NCBI GenBank assembly: GCA_013400115.1
Contig: VXBP01007514.1
Span: forward strand, 1 to 64,000
From: Rhinopomastus cyanomelas
Taxonomy: Eukaryota; Chordata; Aves; Bucerotiformes; Rhinopomastidae
Length of the DNA: 64,000 nucleotides
Reading direction: 5' to 3'
Below the pieces are notes generated by a model. It did no database searches and was not told where the DNA came from. It saw only the letters and a program-made list of their open reading frames with translations. Position numbers and translations under genes: made by a program. The first letter of the stretch is position 1. Every line of letters begins with the position of its first letter. Below are positions 33,573 to 44,845 of the stretch, piece after piece.

Positions 33573-34150
33573 TTTCATAGAATCACAGGATCCTCCAGCT
33601 TGGAAAAGACCCCTGAGATCACCCAGTCCAACCATCCTTCAGCTTGGAAAAGACCCCTGAGATCACCCAGTCCAACCATCCTTCAGGTTGGAAAAGACCC
33701 CTGAGATCACCCAGTCCAACCATGAACTCAGATCTGCCAAGGTCCCCACCAGACCAGATCTTCCAGCACCACAGCTAAAAGCTCTTTAGACAACTCCAGG
33801 GATGGGACTCAACCCCCCATCTCTGAGCAGCCTGTGCCAAGGCTTTAGGACCCTTTCTAGGAAGAAGTTTCTCCTCATGGCCAGCCTAACCCTCCTCCGG
33901 GTCAGCTTGAGTCTGATCCCTCTTGTTCTATCCCTACTGACCTGTGAGAAGAGACCAGTCCCTACCTCTCTACAGTGTCCCTTCAGGTAGTTGTAGAAGC
34001 TGAGAAGGTCTCCCCTCAGCCTGCTCCTCCTCAGACCAACCAGCTCCAGCTCCCTCAGCCTCTCCCCATCAGCCCTGTCCTCCAGGCCCTTCCCCAGCTC
34101 CATTGCCCTTCTCTGCACCCACTCCAGCCCCTCGATGCCTGTGCCCAGCC
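33573..34150 (-). mobile_element. CR1 LINE, family C-like, antisense, with expanded 3' end
   Basis: The 3' UTR part is tandemly triplicated (33593-33724). The minus strand then reads GLSPIPGVV, LKPWHRLLRDG, RVRLAMRRNFFLERV, LRELELVGLRRSRLRGDLLS and MELGKGLEDRADGE in one 110-codon frame. Confidence 0.94.
33593..33724. repeat. 3 x 44-bp tandem repeat in a CR1 3' end
   Basis: Unit cttcagcttggaaaagaccc ... gtccaaccatc at 33593, 33637 and 33681, differing by one or two bases. Single-copy CR1 relatives have one unit. Confidence 0.95.
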
Positions 34151-34674
34151 CTTGTTAGGAAAACACACCTCTGTCTCCTCCCAGCCATCATGTGCCTCTT
34201 ACTTCATCTTGGGTTTATGAGTGGCCGTCTTTCGTGCTACAAATCTTTGTAATGGGATTAAGCGGATAAAGACATGCAGGAAAATTATTAGAGCCCTCCT
34301 GGGAGCCATTAACAGTTTGTAAAGGCCCTCACAGAAGTAGCGTCTCCCCAGTTGTGTTGTGCAGGAAGCAACGTGCACTTCCTCGAACTCTAATTTTAGA
34401 GAGGCTGCAGCTCTTTGGGGTAATCAGTATTGATTCCTCCGAGATCTGCTGAGAATTGTCAAGCACACAGATTTAATCAGAAGTGGGATTCTGGTTGTCA
34501 TGTGGCTAATAGATAGGAAATCACTCATTTCATTCAGGGTTTTTCCAGATGAAGATTGGCATGCAAGAGGAAAAGGCTCTGTTCTACTTCCTTCTGATCT
34601 AGTGCTAACGGCTGCTCTGCAGGACCCAGAGCAGTGTCTTCCAGTAAATTTGGGCTAGAAAATGCTCTCAAAAT
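34151..34674. other. Unique DNA, no feature recognised
   Basis: Nothing recognised. Confidence 0.5.
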
Positions 34675-34767
34675 TCACAGAATCACAGAACATTAGGGAT
34701 TGGAAAGGGCCCTTGAAACATCATCTAGTCCAATCCCTCTGCCAGAGCAGGATCACCTAGACCAAGT
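34675..34767 (-). mobile_element. Short CR1 3' end, family A, antisense
   Basis: tcacagaatcacagaacatt, agggattggaaagggccc, then ctgccagagcaggatcacct. Truncated after about 90 bp. Confidence 0.9.
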
Positions 34768-34858
34768 CCCTTCGGGGAAGACCCAAGCGCCTCTCCAGCT
34801 GTGCCAAGACACCCCAATGAGTTCATTGGGGCGTTTGCACACCAGAGCATCATCAGTG

Positions 34859-35034
34859 CAACAGGCTGCTCAGACAGGGAGTTGAGTCTTCATCCCTGGA
34901 GGCGTTTAAAGATCGTTTAGCTGTGGTGCTGAGAGATGTGGTCTGGTGGTGACCTCGGCAGAGCTGGGTTCATGGTTTGACTGGATGATCTCAGGGGCCT
35001 TTAGCAACCTGAAGGATTCTATGATGATTCTATG
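34859..35034 (+). mobile_element. CR1 3' end
   Basis: gtcttcatccctggaggcgt, aaagatcgtttagctgtggt, gtggtctggtggtgacctcg, then tgactggatgatctcagggg and tail ggattctatgatgattctat. Same subfamily as 38366-38597. Confidence 0.9.
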
Positions 35035-35530
35035 ATGCTGGGCTTTGCAGCAGGTCCAGGGCCCTCTGCTGCACACAAGTACTGGTAGCAGTGCAGTGGG
35101 GACACAGCTCCTCTATAAAGACTATTTACCATCCCAAACACAGAGGCAATGAGCTCATTCTCTGAAGGCACCAGCAGTCCTGGTCTGCTGTAGATAAGAG
35201 CTGCAGGATTAGCTCCCCCAAAGGGAAGCTTTCCTCTTACTCTAAGGTTTTGGTGCTGTGTGCCAGCTGTTCTGTGAGATCTGTGTGCAATCCTGTTTGA
35301 GTCGCAGCTGACTGGCCTCCTACTCAGAGCACATTTGCAGAGCACATCACAGGGTTGGGGACGGGCAAGTTGTTACTGAGCTGCTAGGAATGGCTCCTGT
35401 GATCAGCCAGCGGGACAAGGACTTCCTTTTGCTCCCCATCCTGATGACTTCAGCAGGCTCCTGGGGTGTTTTGACTGTGCAGAGCTGCTGTCATCTGAGT
35501 TTCTTCCTAGGGAGGTATCTAGGGTTGGTT
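35035..35530. other. Unique DNA, no feature recognised
   Basis: Nothing recognised. Confidence 0.45.
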
Positions 35531-35985
35531 CTGGGCATTCCAGTATGAAGATGTTGAGGGGCTGGAGCAGGTGCAGAGAAGGGCAGTGGAGCTGGGGACA
35601 GAGCTGATGAGGAAAGGCTGAGGGAGCTGGGGTTGGTTGGTCTGAGGAAGAGGAGGCTGAGGGGAGACCTTATTGCGCTTTACAGCTACGTGAAAGGAGG
35701 GTGGAGAGAGGTGAGAGCTGCTCTCTTCTCCCAAGTCACCAGCGATAGGACAAGAGGGACCAACCTCAAGCTGCACCAGGGGAAGGCTAGGCTGGACCTG
35801 AGGAGAATCTTCTCCCTAGAAAGGGCCCTCAGGCCTTGGCACAGGCTGCCCAGGGAGGGGGTTGAATGGCCATCTGTGGCCGTGTTTCCCAGTCAGGGAC
35901 AGGGTTTAGCGATGGGGTGAGACAGCTGGATTCATGGTTGAGCTCAGTGGTCTTCAAGTCTTTCACAACCCAAATGACTCTATTC
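35531..35985 (+). mobile_element. CR1 LINE, family C relative
   Basis: MVGLRKRRLRGDLIALYSYV, VTSDRTRGTNLKLHQGKARL, DLRRIFSLERALRPWHRLPR in one frame from 35633. The tail is degraded (acccaaatgactctattcc). Confidence 0.92.
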
Positions 35986-36789
35986 CTGTTGCGTTCTGCT
36001 GTTCTGTGGCATGCTCTTACCAAACACAGCAGACTGTGTAACAGGGAAGGGAGGACTCATAGGTAACTTGGTGAAGAACAAACTGATTTAACCATGTGAA
36101 GAGCTCCCTTGCTGGAAGCATCGTGCTCACGTGCAAGACGTGAGGAGAGCGACACTGGCTAATAGGGAGCAGACAGCAATAAGTAGCTCTCCTGGCTTGG
36201 TCCCTGATGCTGAAATTTCCTTGGGGAACTTCTGGGCTGCCGGATAACGCGGCTGGCAGCCAAAGTAGCCCTTGTTCCTTCACATATCTCTTAATTAAGT
36301 TCTGGTTATTCATCTGACTTCCTGGGTTAACGTTTTTCTATGAAATAACAAATGAACGTAAATAATCTTGAGGCAGAGGTTGGTTTGATTTGAAATCGAG
36401 AATCCACCGGCCCATTTGAAGTGGAAATGGGCTGATTTGTGGCTGAGGCAGAGCAAAGGCTTTGGATCTTTTCTGAATTGATCCTGAAGCTGTACAGGCT
36501 GCCCTGTTCTCCCGTGCGCCAATTAAATGCTCTTATAGAATTAGCTGGGGAAAATAAAAAGATACAGTGGGATGTCATTGCCATGCAGAGTTCGTCTCTT
36601 GCTCCTCAGTGCCAGGCTCTAATCCTCAGAGTGATTCATCCCCTCACAAATTCTCATGGAGCTGTGACCTGCCATTGTTATTTACCCCGGTAAATCTGCT
36701 CAGGACACTCGGTTTGAGTGTGGTAAAGGCATTCCTGCCCCATCCGTAGGCTCTTCCCAACCTTGAGAAGGTCTCCAAGCTTGGGGAAC
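35986..36789. other. Repeat-poor block, candidate conserved noncoding DNA
   Basis: No CR1 between 35986 and 36789. The core 36240-36700 has homeodomain-type cores: the palindrome ttaattaa at 36291, aattaaat at 36521. No plausible exon. Conservation is inferred from texture only. Confidence 0.4.
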
Positions 36790-37111
36790 TTTGAAGTGGG
36801 CTAGAAGAAAGGTAGGCAGGGACCTTTTGACATGGGCTTGTAGTGACAGGACAAATGGGAAGGTCTTGAGTAAATAAAGGGAAGATTGAGATGACATCTG
36901 AGGCAGAAATCCCTCCCTGGGAGGCTGCTGAGGCCCTGGGACAGGTTGTCCTGGGAGGTTGTGGCTGCTCCATCCCTGGCAGTGTCCAAGTGGATGGGAC
37001 TGTGGGCACCCTGGTCTGGTGAAAGGTGTCACTGCCCACAGCCGGGGGTTGGCTCTGTATGCGCTCTGAGCTCCCTTCCAGAGCAAATCAGTCTGTGATT
37101 CTATGGTTCTG
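36790..37111 (+). mobile_element. CR1 LINE, family F
   Basis: cttgtagtgacaggacaaat, tgaggctgctgaggccctgg, gtggctgctccatccctggc, accctggtctggtgaaaggt, tail cagtctgtgattctatggtt. Confidence 0.92.
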
Positions 37112-37949
37112 TAATGGAACTGCTGGTTAATTTGTGAGTGCCCGAGGTGGTTAGGAAAGAGTAGTTAAAACACCACGGTGCTTGATGACAAACCTGAGTG
37201 CCAGGGTGCTCTCCGCTCTGCACCAGCGATGCCAGCAGTGCTGGTGGCTGCAGCATTGAGCTCCCCTGGGCTTTTCCACCCTCAGTTCCTCTGTATCCTA
37301 TTGCATGAAAAGAAGAAGAACTCACCCCTCACCACACCTTAGGAGGATCTGCCTGGTCTAAAACCACTTCATTTTCTACCAGACCAGTCACATGCGTTTC
37401 CTACTGTGGAGCTGCGACACCATCATGACTTTCAAAGCCCCATTCTGGATGCCCTTCCGTCTGCCATAACCCCTCTGCTCCGCTTCATTCTTCCATGACC
37501 TAAACTGCTCAAAACATCCTGCTTTTATCAGGCAGGAGAACCCTCACAGGAGCTTGGCTGGGTGGCTGTAGGCCATTAGCCAAGAGCCTGAAAGCTGAGC
37601 TCTGACTCCCACCGTAGCTCATCCTTCCGATCGGTCATTTTTATTACTCTGGGGTTTGACTTGGGAGCCTCATGAACACCAAGATGGGCTTTTTTCCTTG
37701 GGTTGAAAACGTGGGTGGAATTTAAAGCAGGCGAGCTAGGAAATGCTACAGGGCGTTGCTGTTACTCACCTTTATTGGGCAACACGCACAATGTAAAACA
37801 GGAGAGGAGGAAAATGCATCACTGGCAATTGAGACAAGCTGCACTGAGAGGCCAATGGAGTGTTCACCTGGATTTGAAAACTGTAGAAAAATCCACCAGC
37901 AGAGGAACAAACCTGAAAATTATAAAATAGAGGTGGAGGGATCGACACG
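37112..37949. other. Unique DNA with a weak exon candidate on the minus strand
   Basis: No CR1. See the separate entry for 37770-37880. Confidence 0.45.
37770..37880 (-). CDS. Weak candidate exon (111 bp)
   Basis: On the minus strand, ggtggatttttctacag precedes 37880 and ATAAAG/gtgagtaac follows 37770, so both splice borders are good. The 111 bp between are open in one phase (37 codons, FSNPGEHSIGLSVQ... ending CCPIK). Against it: codon third positions are not GC-biased, no family is recognised, and one match among many in 64 kb is expected by chance. Confidence 0.18.
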
Positions 37950-38131
37950 TTAAGAGTGGTCAGGGCTTGGAACAGGCTGCCCAGGGATGGGGGGAGTCGC
38001 CGTCCCTGGAGGGGTTCAACAACCGAGTCTCTGTAGCCCTGGGGAACAGGGTTTAGTGGGTAGGGTGCGGTTGGGGTGATGGTTGGACTGGGTGAGCTTG
38101 GAGGTCTCTTCCAACCTGAATGATTCTGTGG
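37950..38131 (+). mobile_element. CR1 3' end, family C
   Basis: agagtggtcagggcttggaa, gccgtccctggaggggttca, tagccctggggaacagggtt, atggttggactgggtgagct, tail ctgaatgattctgtgg. Confidence 0.93.
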
Positions 38132-38262
38132 TTTAAAACCCACTTGGAAATGTTCCTGTGCGACTTAGTCTAGGTGATCCTGCTCTGGCAGGGGGATTGG
38201 ACTGGATGGTCTTTCGAGGTCCCTTCCAATTCCTAATGAGTCTATGGTTCTGTGATTCTGTC
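38132..38262 (+). mobile_element. CR1 3' end, family A, joined to a CR1 tail
   Basis: Starts tttaaaacccacttggaaat in the terminal codons (MFLCDLV-type), UTR gatcctgctctggcaggggg, tail gtctatggttctgtgattct. It sits exactly at the end of the preceding tail. Confidence 0.93.
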
Positions 38263-38365
38263 TCTGCTTGGAAAATTAGCACTGAGGTAAGATACTGGGG
38301 GCAAGCAAGCAGGATGTCGGGTACATTGAATAGTACTTTTGTGGAGTAGTTCATGGACCTCATGG

Positions 38366-38597
38366 ATACCAAAGGAGGGTTAGACTGGCCCTGAGGAGAA
38401 ACTCCTTCCTGGAAAGGGTCCTCAAGCCTTGGCACAGGCTTCCCAGGAACGGGGTTGAGTCCCCATCGCTGGAGGTGTTTGAAGATCGTTTAGCTGTGGT
38501 GCTGAGAGATCTGGTCTGGTGGTGACCTTGGCGGAGTTGGGTTCATGGTTGCACTGCGTGATCTCAGGGGTCTTTTCCAACCTGAAGGGTTCTATTG
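38366..38597 (+). mobile_element. CR1 3' end
   Basis: ggttagactggccctgagga, aagccttggcacaggcttcc, gaagatcgtttagctgtggt, atctggtctggtggtgacct, tcttttccaacctgaagggt. Tail mostly lost. Confidence 0.9.
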
Positions 38598-39505
38598 CGC
38601 AAGTCAGCAAAGAGCAGCAAGCTGCTTGTTTCTCAGGCTTTGCGTTCCAGTAACACCATTTTGGGTTCCTTCCCAACTAGGGTCGGTCTGTGATTCCGTC
38701 TGTCCTTGTAGTGGGTGACAACCCAGGTCAAAAAAAGTCATGGCCCTTTTCATCATGACAAACAGCATGCTTCCACACCAGAAAGTGACTTGGAAATCTC
38801 ACCTGAGTCAAGTTTCCTCCTTTTAATTGATGCTGTGTTTAGGATCTCTTTGTAATGAAACCATTCAGGTCTTAATAAGGATGTTTTTCAGCAAACCAGC
38901 TTCCCTCCTGTGCTCTGTCACTACAGCGACCTAATTGCCTCTTAGCTATGTGGACCAGGGGAGATTCGGTCTAATGGGGCACAACAAAGCTCTCCAGACA
39001 TCCCTAAATGTCTCTGTATGTCCAACCTCACCACCAGAGCTGTTGCTGCACTCCCAAGCAAATAATTTGGCCAGTCACACCTCTCTAGATGTAGGGAGCA
39101 CATGTGAGGGTTGCTGATTCCTGTAGCTGTAGAAGAATTTGTATCATAAAAATCCCCCTCTCCTTCAGAACCTGCTGAGCTGCCATCAAAGGCAGCAGAC
39201 ATTCCGTGCTCTGACTCCAAGCTGGTTGGGTGGAGTGGAGTCAGTTCCTGGCTGCTGACAAAAGTTGGCAATTTCTTCTCAGTTTTGAGGGCAACTTCTC
39301 AGCATCTCTGAGTTTCCCGCAGCACGGCTTTCTTCTCCAAGTGATATGAGGCGATTTACTGGATGTCCTGTCTAAGCCTTGGTGAGAGCGAAGGTGAGCC
39401 TCTGAGAAATGAATCTTTTCTTTCAAGAGAAAATGAGAAAGCCAAAACAACTCTGGTTTTGTTTCTGCAAACCATTGGCTCCCACCATGTCAGCCCTGCA
39501 GCAAG
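38598..39505. other. Unique DNA, no feature recognised
   Basis: A 109-codon minus frame (38942-39271) has no recognisable domain or splice borders. Confidence 0.45.
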
Positions 39506-39556
39506 ATCGTAGAACAATCAAGGCTGGAAAACACCTTCAGGATGATCAAACCCACT
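39506..39556 (-). mobile_element. Short diverged CR1 3' end, antisense
   Basis: agatcgtagaacaatcaagg then ctggaaaacaccttcaggat resembles the inverted tail and last UTR bases of a CR1. Confidence 0.55.
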
Positions 39557-39608
39557 CTGCAGTAATAAGCTTGGTTCCTGCTTAGATTTCCAGGAATATT
39601 AATTGCAG

Positions 39609-40082
39609 GATCACAGAACATTACACGTTGGAAGGGACCTCGAGAGATCGTCCAGTCCAGTCCCTCTGTTACAGCAGGATCCCCTAGATCCAGTCATAGA
39701 GGAACACGGCCAGGCAGGTTTTAGATGTCTCCAGTGAGGGAGACTCCACAACCCCCCTGGGCAGCCCCCTCCAGGGCTCTGGCACCCTCACTGGGAAGAA
39801 GTCCCTTCTCACATTGACATGGAACCTCCTCTGTTCCAGTTCACACCTGCTGCCCCTTGTCCTATCATTGGGTGCCCCTGAGCAGAGCCTGGCTCCATCC
39901 TCCTGACACCCACCCTTCCCATATTGATCAATGGGGTCACCCCTCGGACTCTTTTTTTCCAGCCTTAAGAGACCCAGCTCCTTCAGCCCTTCTTCAGCAG
40001 GGAGATGCTCCCCTCCCTTTGTCATCTTTGTGGGTCTGTGCTGGGCTCTCTCCAGCAGTTCTGTGTCCTTCTGGAACTGAGA
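39609..40082 (-). mobile_element. CR1 LINE, family A, antisense, best-preserved coding end
   Basis: The minus-strand frame is open from 40262 to the natural stop at 39684: QKDTELLERAQHRPTKM, LKELGLLRLEKKSPRGDP, CQEDGARLCSGAPNDRTRG, CELEQRRFHVNVRRDFFPV, PWRGLPRGVVESPSLETS, FLYDWI. The first ~60 residues of that frame are unrelated flank. No frameshift over about 130 codons points to a recent insertion. Confidence 0.95.
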
Positions 40083-41431
40083 AGCCTTAATAAATTCTAC
40101 TAAGAATGATCCAGCCTGGGGTGGAGGCATCCAGGAGTGATGTTTTATTCCATAATACCTAGTGTGGCTCCAGCATCTGGTGGTTGGCCATCGGTATCTT
40201 CTTGGTCCTGTGCAATTCCTAGTGTTGCAGTCTCTCGTGGCCCTTCCTGCTATCAACCACATAGATTAAACAACTGACGTGTGGGGTGACTCTTGAGTAA
40301 GATTTGCAGGATCAGGCTTCACGTTTTCTCTCTCTCCCCTCTCCTGATGTGTCTGTGTTGGGGCAATATATCGACGTGAGATTCCGGGTAGGTTAACAGG
40401 GTGGCAAATTAAAATAGAGAAATCAATGTGCTGCGGACGTGTCGACAGATCGGCCTCTTCCTCTGTGTGCTTGTACATACAGATTAGGCATCTTGCAATA
40501 AATCAATGCTCTCGGTGCCTGCGGAGCCGCTGGAGGTGTCTGAGGACTGCAGGGATGAAGCAGCGGTTTTATTGCTCTTTCATCAGCAAACATTGGAAGT
40601 GATCGATTAGTCAGTCAGATGTTCAGGGCAGCTTTTGATTAGCGGGTCTTCAGCTTCTTAAGCCTGTCTGCCCTGCACTGGGGCTGCCAGGGGCATCTCT
40701 TCCCTTCTCAGTGCCTCAGGAGTAAGGACTTTTATCCCGCTGATGAACCAGCTCGTTCCTTCGGCATGAGGGTGCTGCATTCCTCCCGTTCCATTGCATC
40801 TCAAGCACCCTGCAATTATCGGAAGGGAACAGCTCTCAGATATCTGGGCAAACAGCACTGATTTGGAATTAATCACAATTTTAATTTGACAGAGAGCGAT
40901 CCCGCTCAGCTCGCTGTGATTTCTCCTCTCGCCACCCACGCACGGAGCCTGCTGCAGGGTGTCTGAGGGAAATGAGACGTACAGCCTGCCCTGCCTGGTA
41001 AAAACCTATTTAAGTGATCAGCCAGGGACTTGGCTGGAATATTAGGCAGTAAAACAGGTTTTCTAGAAAATGAGATTGCCCCCGGCACTGGTAAATCCAT
41101 TCACAGATTGAGGGAAGTCAGGTAGATACGGTGACATTTGGGAGGCAAGAGGTATTTTTCAGTCTTAATAAATCGTATCCTGAGCAACTATAAAGAGTTT
41201 CCAAACACAGCCCTTGTCCTCGTTTTGTGCATGGTGCAGGCTCGTGTACTTTGTTTGATTCTGGCTGAGAAAGCTGGGTTGTAGGTTCAGAGACAACACT
41301 GACATCCAGGCATCTTCTTTGGTACTGGTCGGGTCCCTGCACGCGGGAGGTGACTGGCTCCACTCCACCCTAGGCTAGGAGGTGATGGGAATTATGCTGT
41401 TGGAAGGTTTCTCACCTCAGCAGTGTGTTCA
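40083..41431. other. Repeat-poor block, candidate conserved noncoding DNA
   Basis: 1.35 kb without CR1. 40290-41100 contains several AT-rich homeodomain-like cores (aattaaaat near 40405, ggaattaatcaca near 40865). No exon with good borders found. Confidence 0.4.
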
Positions 41432-42138
41432 AAACATGGGGGAGTAAAGAGACCTGGGGGTCCTGGTGACCAACAGGATGGCCATGAGCCAGAAATGGGC
41501 CCTGGTGGCCAAGAAGGCCAGTGGCATCCTGGGGTAGATTAGGAGAGGGGTGGTTAATGGATCAAGAGAGGTTCTGCTCCCGCTCTGCTCTGCCCTGGTG
41601 AGACCACAGCTGGAATGTTGTGTCCAGTTCTGCATCCCTCAGTTCCAGAAGGAGAGGGAAATGCTGGAGAGACTCTAATGCAGAGCCACAGAGATGATGA
41701 AGGGTGTGGAGCATCTCCCTGCTGAAGAAAGGCTGAGGGAGCTTGATCTCTGCAGCTGGAGAAGGTGAAGCTGGAGCCTGAGAGGTGACCCCATGAATGT
41801 TGATAACAATGGAAAGGTGGGTGTCAGGAGGATGGAGCCAGGCTCTGCTCAGGGGTATCCAATGATAGGGTCAAGGAGCAGCAGGGACTGGCTGGAACAG
41901 AGGGGGTTCCGTGGAAAGAGAAGGGAAACCTTTTTCCCTGTGAGGATGACAGAACCCTGACCCAGGCTGCGCAGAGTGGTTGTGGAGTCTCCTGCTCTGG
42001 AGACTTTCAAACTGCCCCCTCCTGGAAGTTCCTGTGTGACTGGATCTAGCTGGATCTAGGGGATCCTGCTCTGGCAGGGTGGTTGGGCTGGATGATCTCT
42101 AGAGGTCCCTTCCTACCCCTCATGCTCTGGGATGCTGT
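41432..42138 (+). mobile_element. CR1 LINE, family A, long copy
   Basis: Covers DLGVLVTNRMAMSQKW-type text (41440-41500), LVRPQLECCVQFCIPQFQK (near 41600), ERLREL (near 41735), CQEDGARLCSGVSNDR-type text and the C-terminal end. UTR gatcctgctctggcagggtg, tail atgctctgggatgctg. Several frameshifts. Confidence 0.94.
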
Positions 42139-42940
42139 TATAGGTGTCTCTCCGGAGTGGCTGCTTTAGCAAAGTGGTGGTTCCTCGGGATGCTGTGAGC
42201 TGTGTGCAGCAGGCACTTACAGGAGATGAAGCCTTACAAATGCTGCTCAGCCCCCCTCACATATGTTCCCACTTTGCCCACTATTGAAAACCAAATAGTC
42301 TGCAAGACCCAACTCTCTTGACTCTCACTGCCTCCTCTACCTCCTTACAAACCAGGAGAAGTCTTGTGGGTCCTCTGCACCCACTGCACGTGGCTGGTCC
42401 TAGCCGTGCAGTACAGGCCCATAACAAAGAGATTCCCTGGGCTCCTGCCTCGCCCCTGCTAGATTGGCTTTTAAATATTTCTGGTTTATAAGAGGAAGAA
42501 ACAAATAAATGAAGTGCTCCTCCCCAGGGCTGCAGCAACGGGAGGATTTTGATTACTGTTGCCTCTGATGCTGGGGAAAACGTCTGTGATTAAAAAGTGT
42601 ATGTGTGGGGGGGTGCTTAAGGAGTTGAACCCCAGCAGTGGCAGAGGACACAGTGGTGGTGTCCTCACAGCCCTTGGATGAGAGTGGGAGGTGAGCCTGG
42701 AAGATGCAGGAGGTTGCCATTCCTTTCACTCAGTGCTTTCTCCTTATCTGGAGGTAAAGGAAGATTTTCCAGTGGTGCTGAGCTGGGACGCCTGCAGGGA
42801 CAAGAGCAACTGGTGCAGGGGTGGCGGGAGGAGAGTAGAGGAGCAGAGACTGGCCTCTTTGGGTATCAGGCTGGATGCAGGAGGAGGTGTGAAAGGCAGC
42901 TGAGAGCTAAAACCTTGAAACCCTGTGTTATCTGCTCATG
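42139..42940. other. Unique DNA, no feature recognised
   Basis: Nothing recognised. Confidence 0.5.
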
Positions 42941-43388
42941 AATCATAGAGTCATGGAATGTGTTGCATCAGAAGGGATCTCCACCAAGGGATCTCTACAC
43001 CAAGCAGGGCCAGCACTCACCAGACCAGGTTGCCCACAGCCCCATCCAGCCTGACCTGGAATGGCTCCAGAGATGGAGCCTCCAGCCCCTCTCTGGGCAG
43101 CCTGTTCCAGGGATCCCCCACCCTCAGATTCAACAACTTTTCCCTCCTGTCCAGCCTCACTCTGCCCTTTTCCAGCTTCAAACCATGAGACCCCTTGTCC
43201 TATTGTTCCCTGCCCGTGGGAACAGTCTTCCGCGGCCTTCAGACAGCCCCTTTCAGGGGTTGGAAGGTTGCTGCAAGGTCCCCCCAGAGCCTTCTCCTCT
43301 TGAGGATGGACAGTCCCAACTCCCTCAGCCTGTCCCCAGAGCAGAGGGGCTGCAGCCCTCTTATTGTTTTCATTGCTCCTCCTGAGGC
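42941..43388 (-). mobile_element. CR1 LINE, family D, antisense
   Basis: aatcatagagtcatggaatg, caagcagggccagcactcac. Minus frame reads LLWGQAEGVGTVHPQEEKAL, GGSLEQAAQRGAGGSISGA and further CR1 text in a shifted frame. Confidence 0.93.
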
Positions 43389-43756
43389 TGAGCATCCCTG
43401 TTGCTTCAAGGGCAGGCTGGTGCTAAACACCATGGCCTGGGTTTTGCCAAGTGCTGGAGGTACCTTTGGCTTCAACTGGAATAGATGGGAGCTGCAGGTG
43501 TTTGCATGGCCCAGTGTGAGAGAGGAAGAGCAGCAGCCCGCCTGGCTGCCAGGAGTATTAAGAGTCTGCTGTTAAGCCAACTGCTGTGATGTCCTCTTTG
43601 GGGTAGCTGCCAAGTGCCACCCAAAAAGCAGAGAGAGAGAGAACCTGGGCAATTGAGATGCGTGATGGAAGCACCGACAGATGCTGCTCCGCGGTATTTT
43701 CAGGCGCTGCTGGCAGGATAATTTTGTCTATCTGACGTTATTTTTAGTTTGATTGA
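43389..43756. other. Unique DNA, no feature recognised
   Basis: Nothing recognised. Confidence 0.5.
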
Positions 43757-44070
43757 TAGTCACCAAGGGAAGAGGAAAGGAGGTTGGAGCAAGGAGGGGC
43801 ACAGGCTCTTCTGTGTGGTGGCATGTGACAGGACTAAAGGAAATGGATGTAGGCTGTGCCAGGGAAGGTTTAGATTGGATGTTAGGAAACGTTTTTTCAC
43901 TGGAAGGGCTATCAAACCTTGGCACAGGCTGCCCAGGGCAGTGCTAGAGTCCCTAGGCCTGGAAGGATTTAAGTACCACATAGACAAGAGTTAGTGTCAA
44001 GCTGGCAGTGCTGGCTCAACAGTTGGACTAGAAGATGTTGAAGGTCTCTTCCAACCAAAGAGATTCTGTA
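43757..44070 (+). mobile_element. CR1-type LINE 3' end, separate subfamily
   Basis: One frame: HRLFCVVACDRTKGNGCRLC, QGRFRLDVRKRFFTGRAIKP, WHRLPRAVLESLGLEGFKY, HIDKS-stop at 43994. The UTR gttggactagaagatgttga, ggtctcttccaaccaaagag matches no other copy here, so it is a separate subfamily. Confidence 0.88.
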
Positions 44071-44113
44071 GAAGCTCAAGTCTTTGTTCCAAAGGAGACT
44101 GTGAGGCCAGGTT

Positions 44114-44845
44114 TCACAGAATCACAAAGCATTAGGGGCTGGAAGGGACCTTGAAGATCAGCCAGTCCAAGCCCCCTGCTACAGCAGGATCTCATAGATC
44201 CAGTTGCACAGGAACATGCCCAGGGGGGTTTTAACTGTCTCCAGAGAAGGAGACTCCACAACTCCCCCAGACAGCCTCTGCCAGGGCTCTGGCACCCTCA
44301 CCATGAAGAAGTCCCTTCTCACATTGACATGGAACCTCCTCTGTTCCAGCTCACACCAGTTGCCCCTTGTCCTATCATTGGGTGCCCCTGAGCAGAGCCT
44401 GGCTCCATCCTCCTGACGCCCACCCTTTCCATAGTTATCAACATTCATGGGGTCACCCCTCAGGCTCCTTTTTCCCAGCTCAAGAGCCCCAGCTCCCTCA
44501 GCCTTTCCTCAGCAGGGAGATGCTCCCCTCCCTTCATCATCTCTGTGGCTCTGTACTGGGCTCTCTCCAGCACCTCTGTGTCTTTCTGGGACTGAGGGGC
44601 GCAGAACTGCACACAAGATTCCAGATGTGGTCTCACCAGGGCAGAGCAGAGGGGCAGGAGAACTTCTCTCCATGTACCAACCATCCCCCTTCTAATCCAC
44701 CCCAGGATGCCACTGGCCTTCTTGGCCACCAGGGCCCATTGCTGGCTCATGGCCATCCTGCTGGCCATCAGGACCCCCAGCTCCCTTTCTCCTCTGCTGC
44801 TCTCCAACAGGTCAGTCCCCAGCCTGAAATGGTACCTGGTGTTCT
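44114..44845 (-). mobile_element. CR1 LINE, family A, long antisense copy
   Basis: About 730 bp. Minus frames read ESSRGERELGVLMASRMAMS, LVRPHLESCVQFCAPQSQKD, LRELGLLSWEKGA, then CQEDGARLCSGAPNDRTRG and RVPEPWQRLSGGVVESPSLE, ending FLCNWI. Inverted UTR ctgctacagcaggatctcat. Confidence 0.95.
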
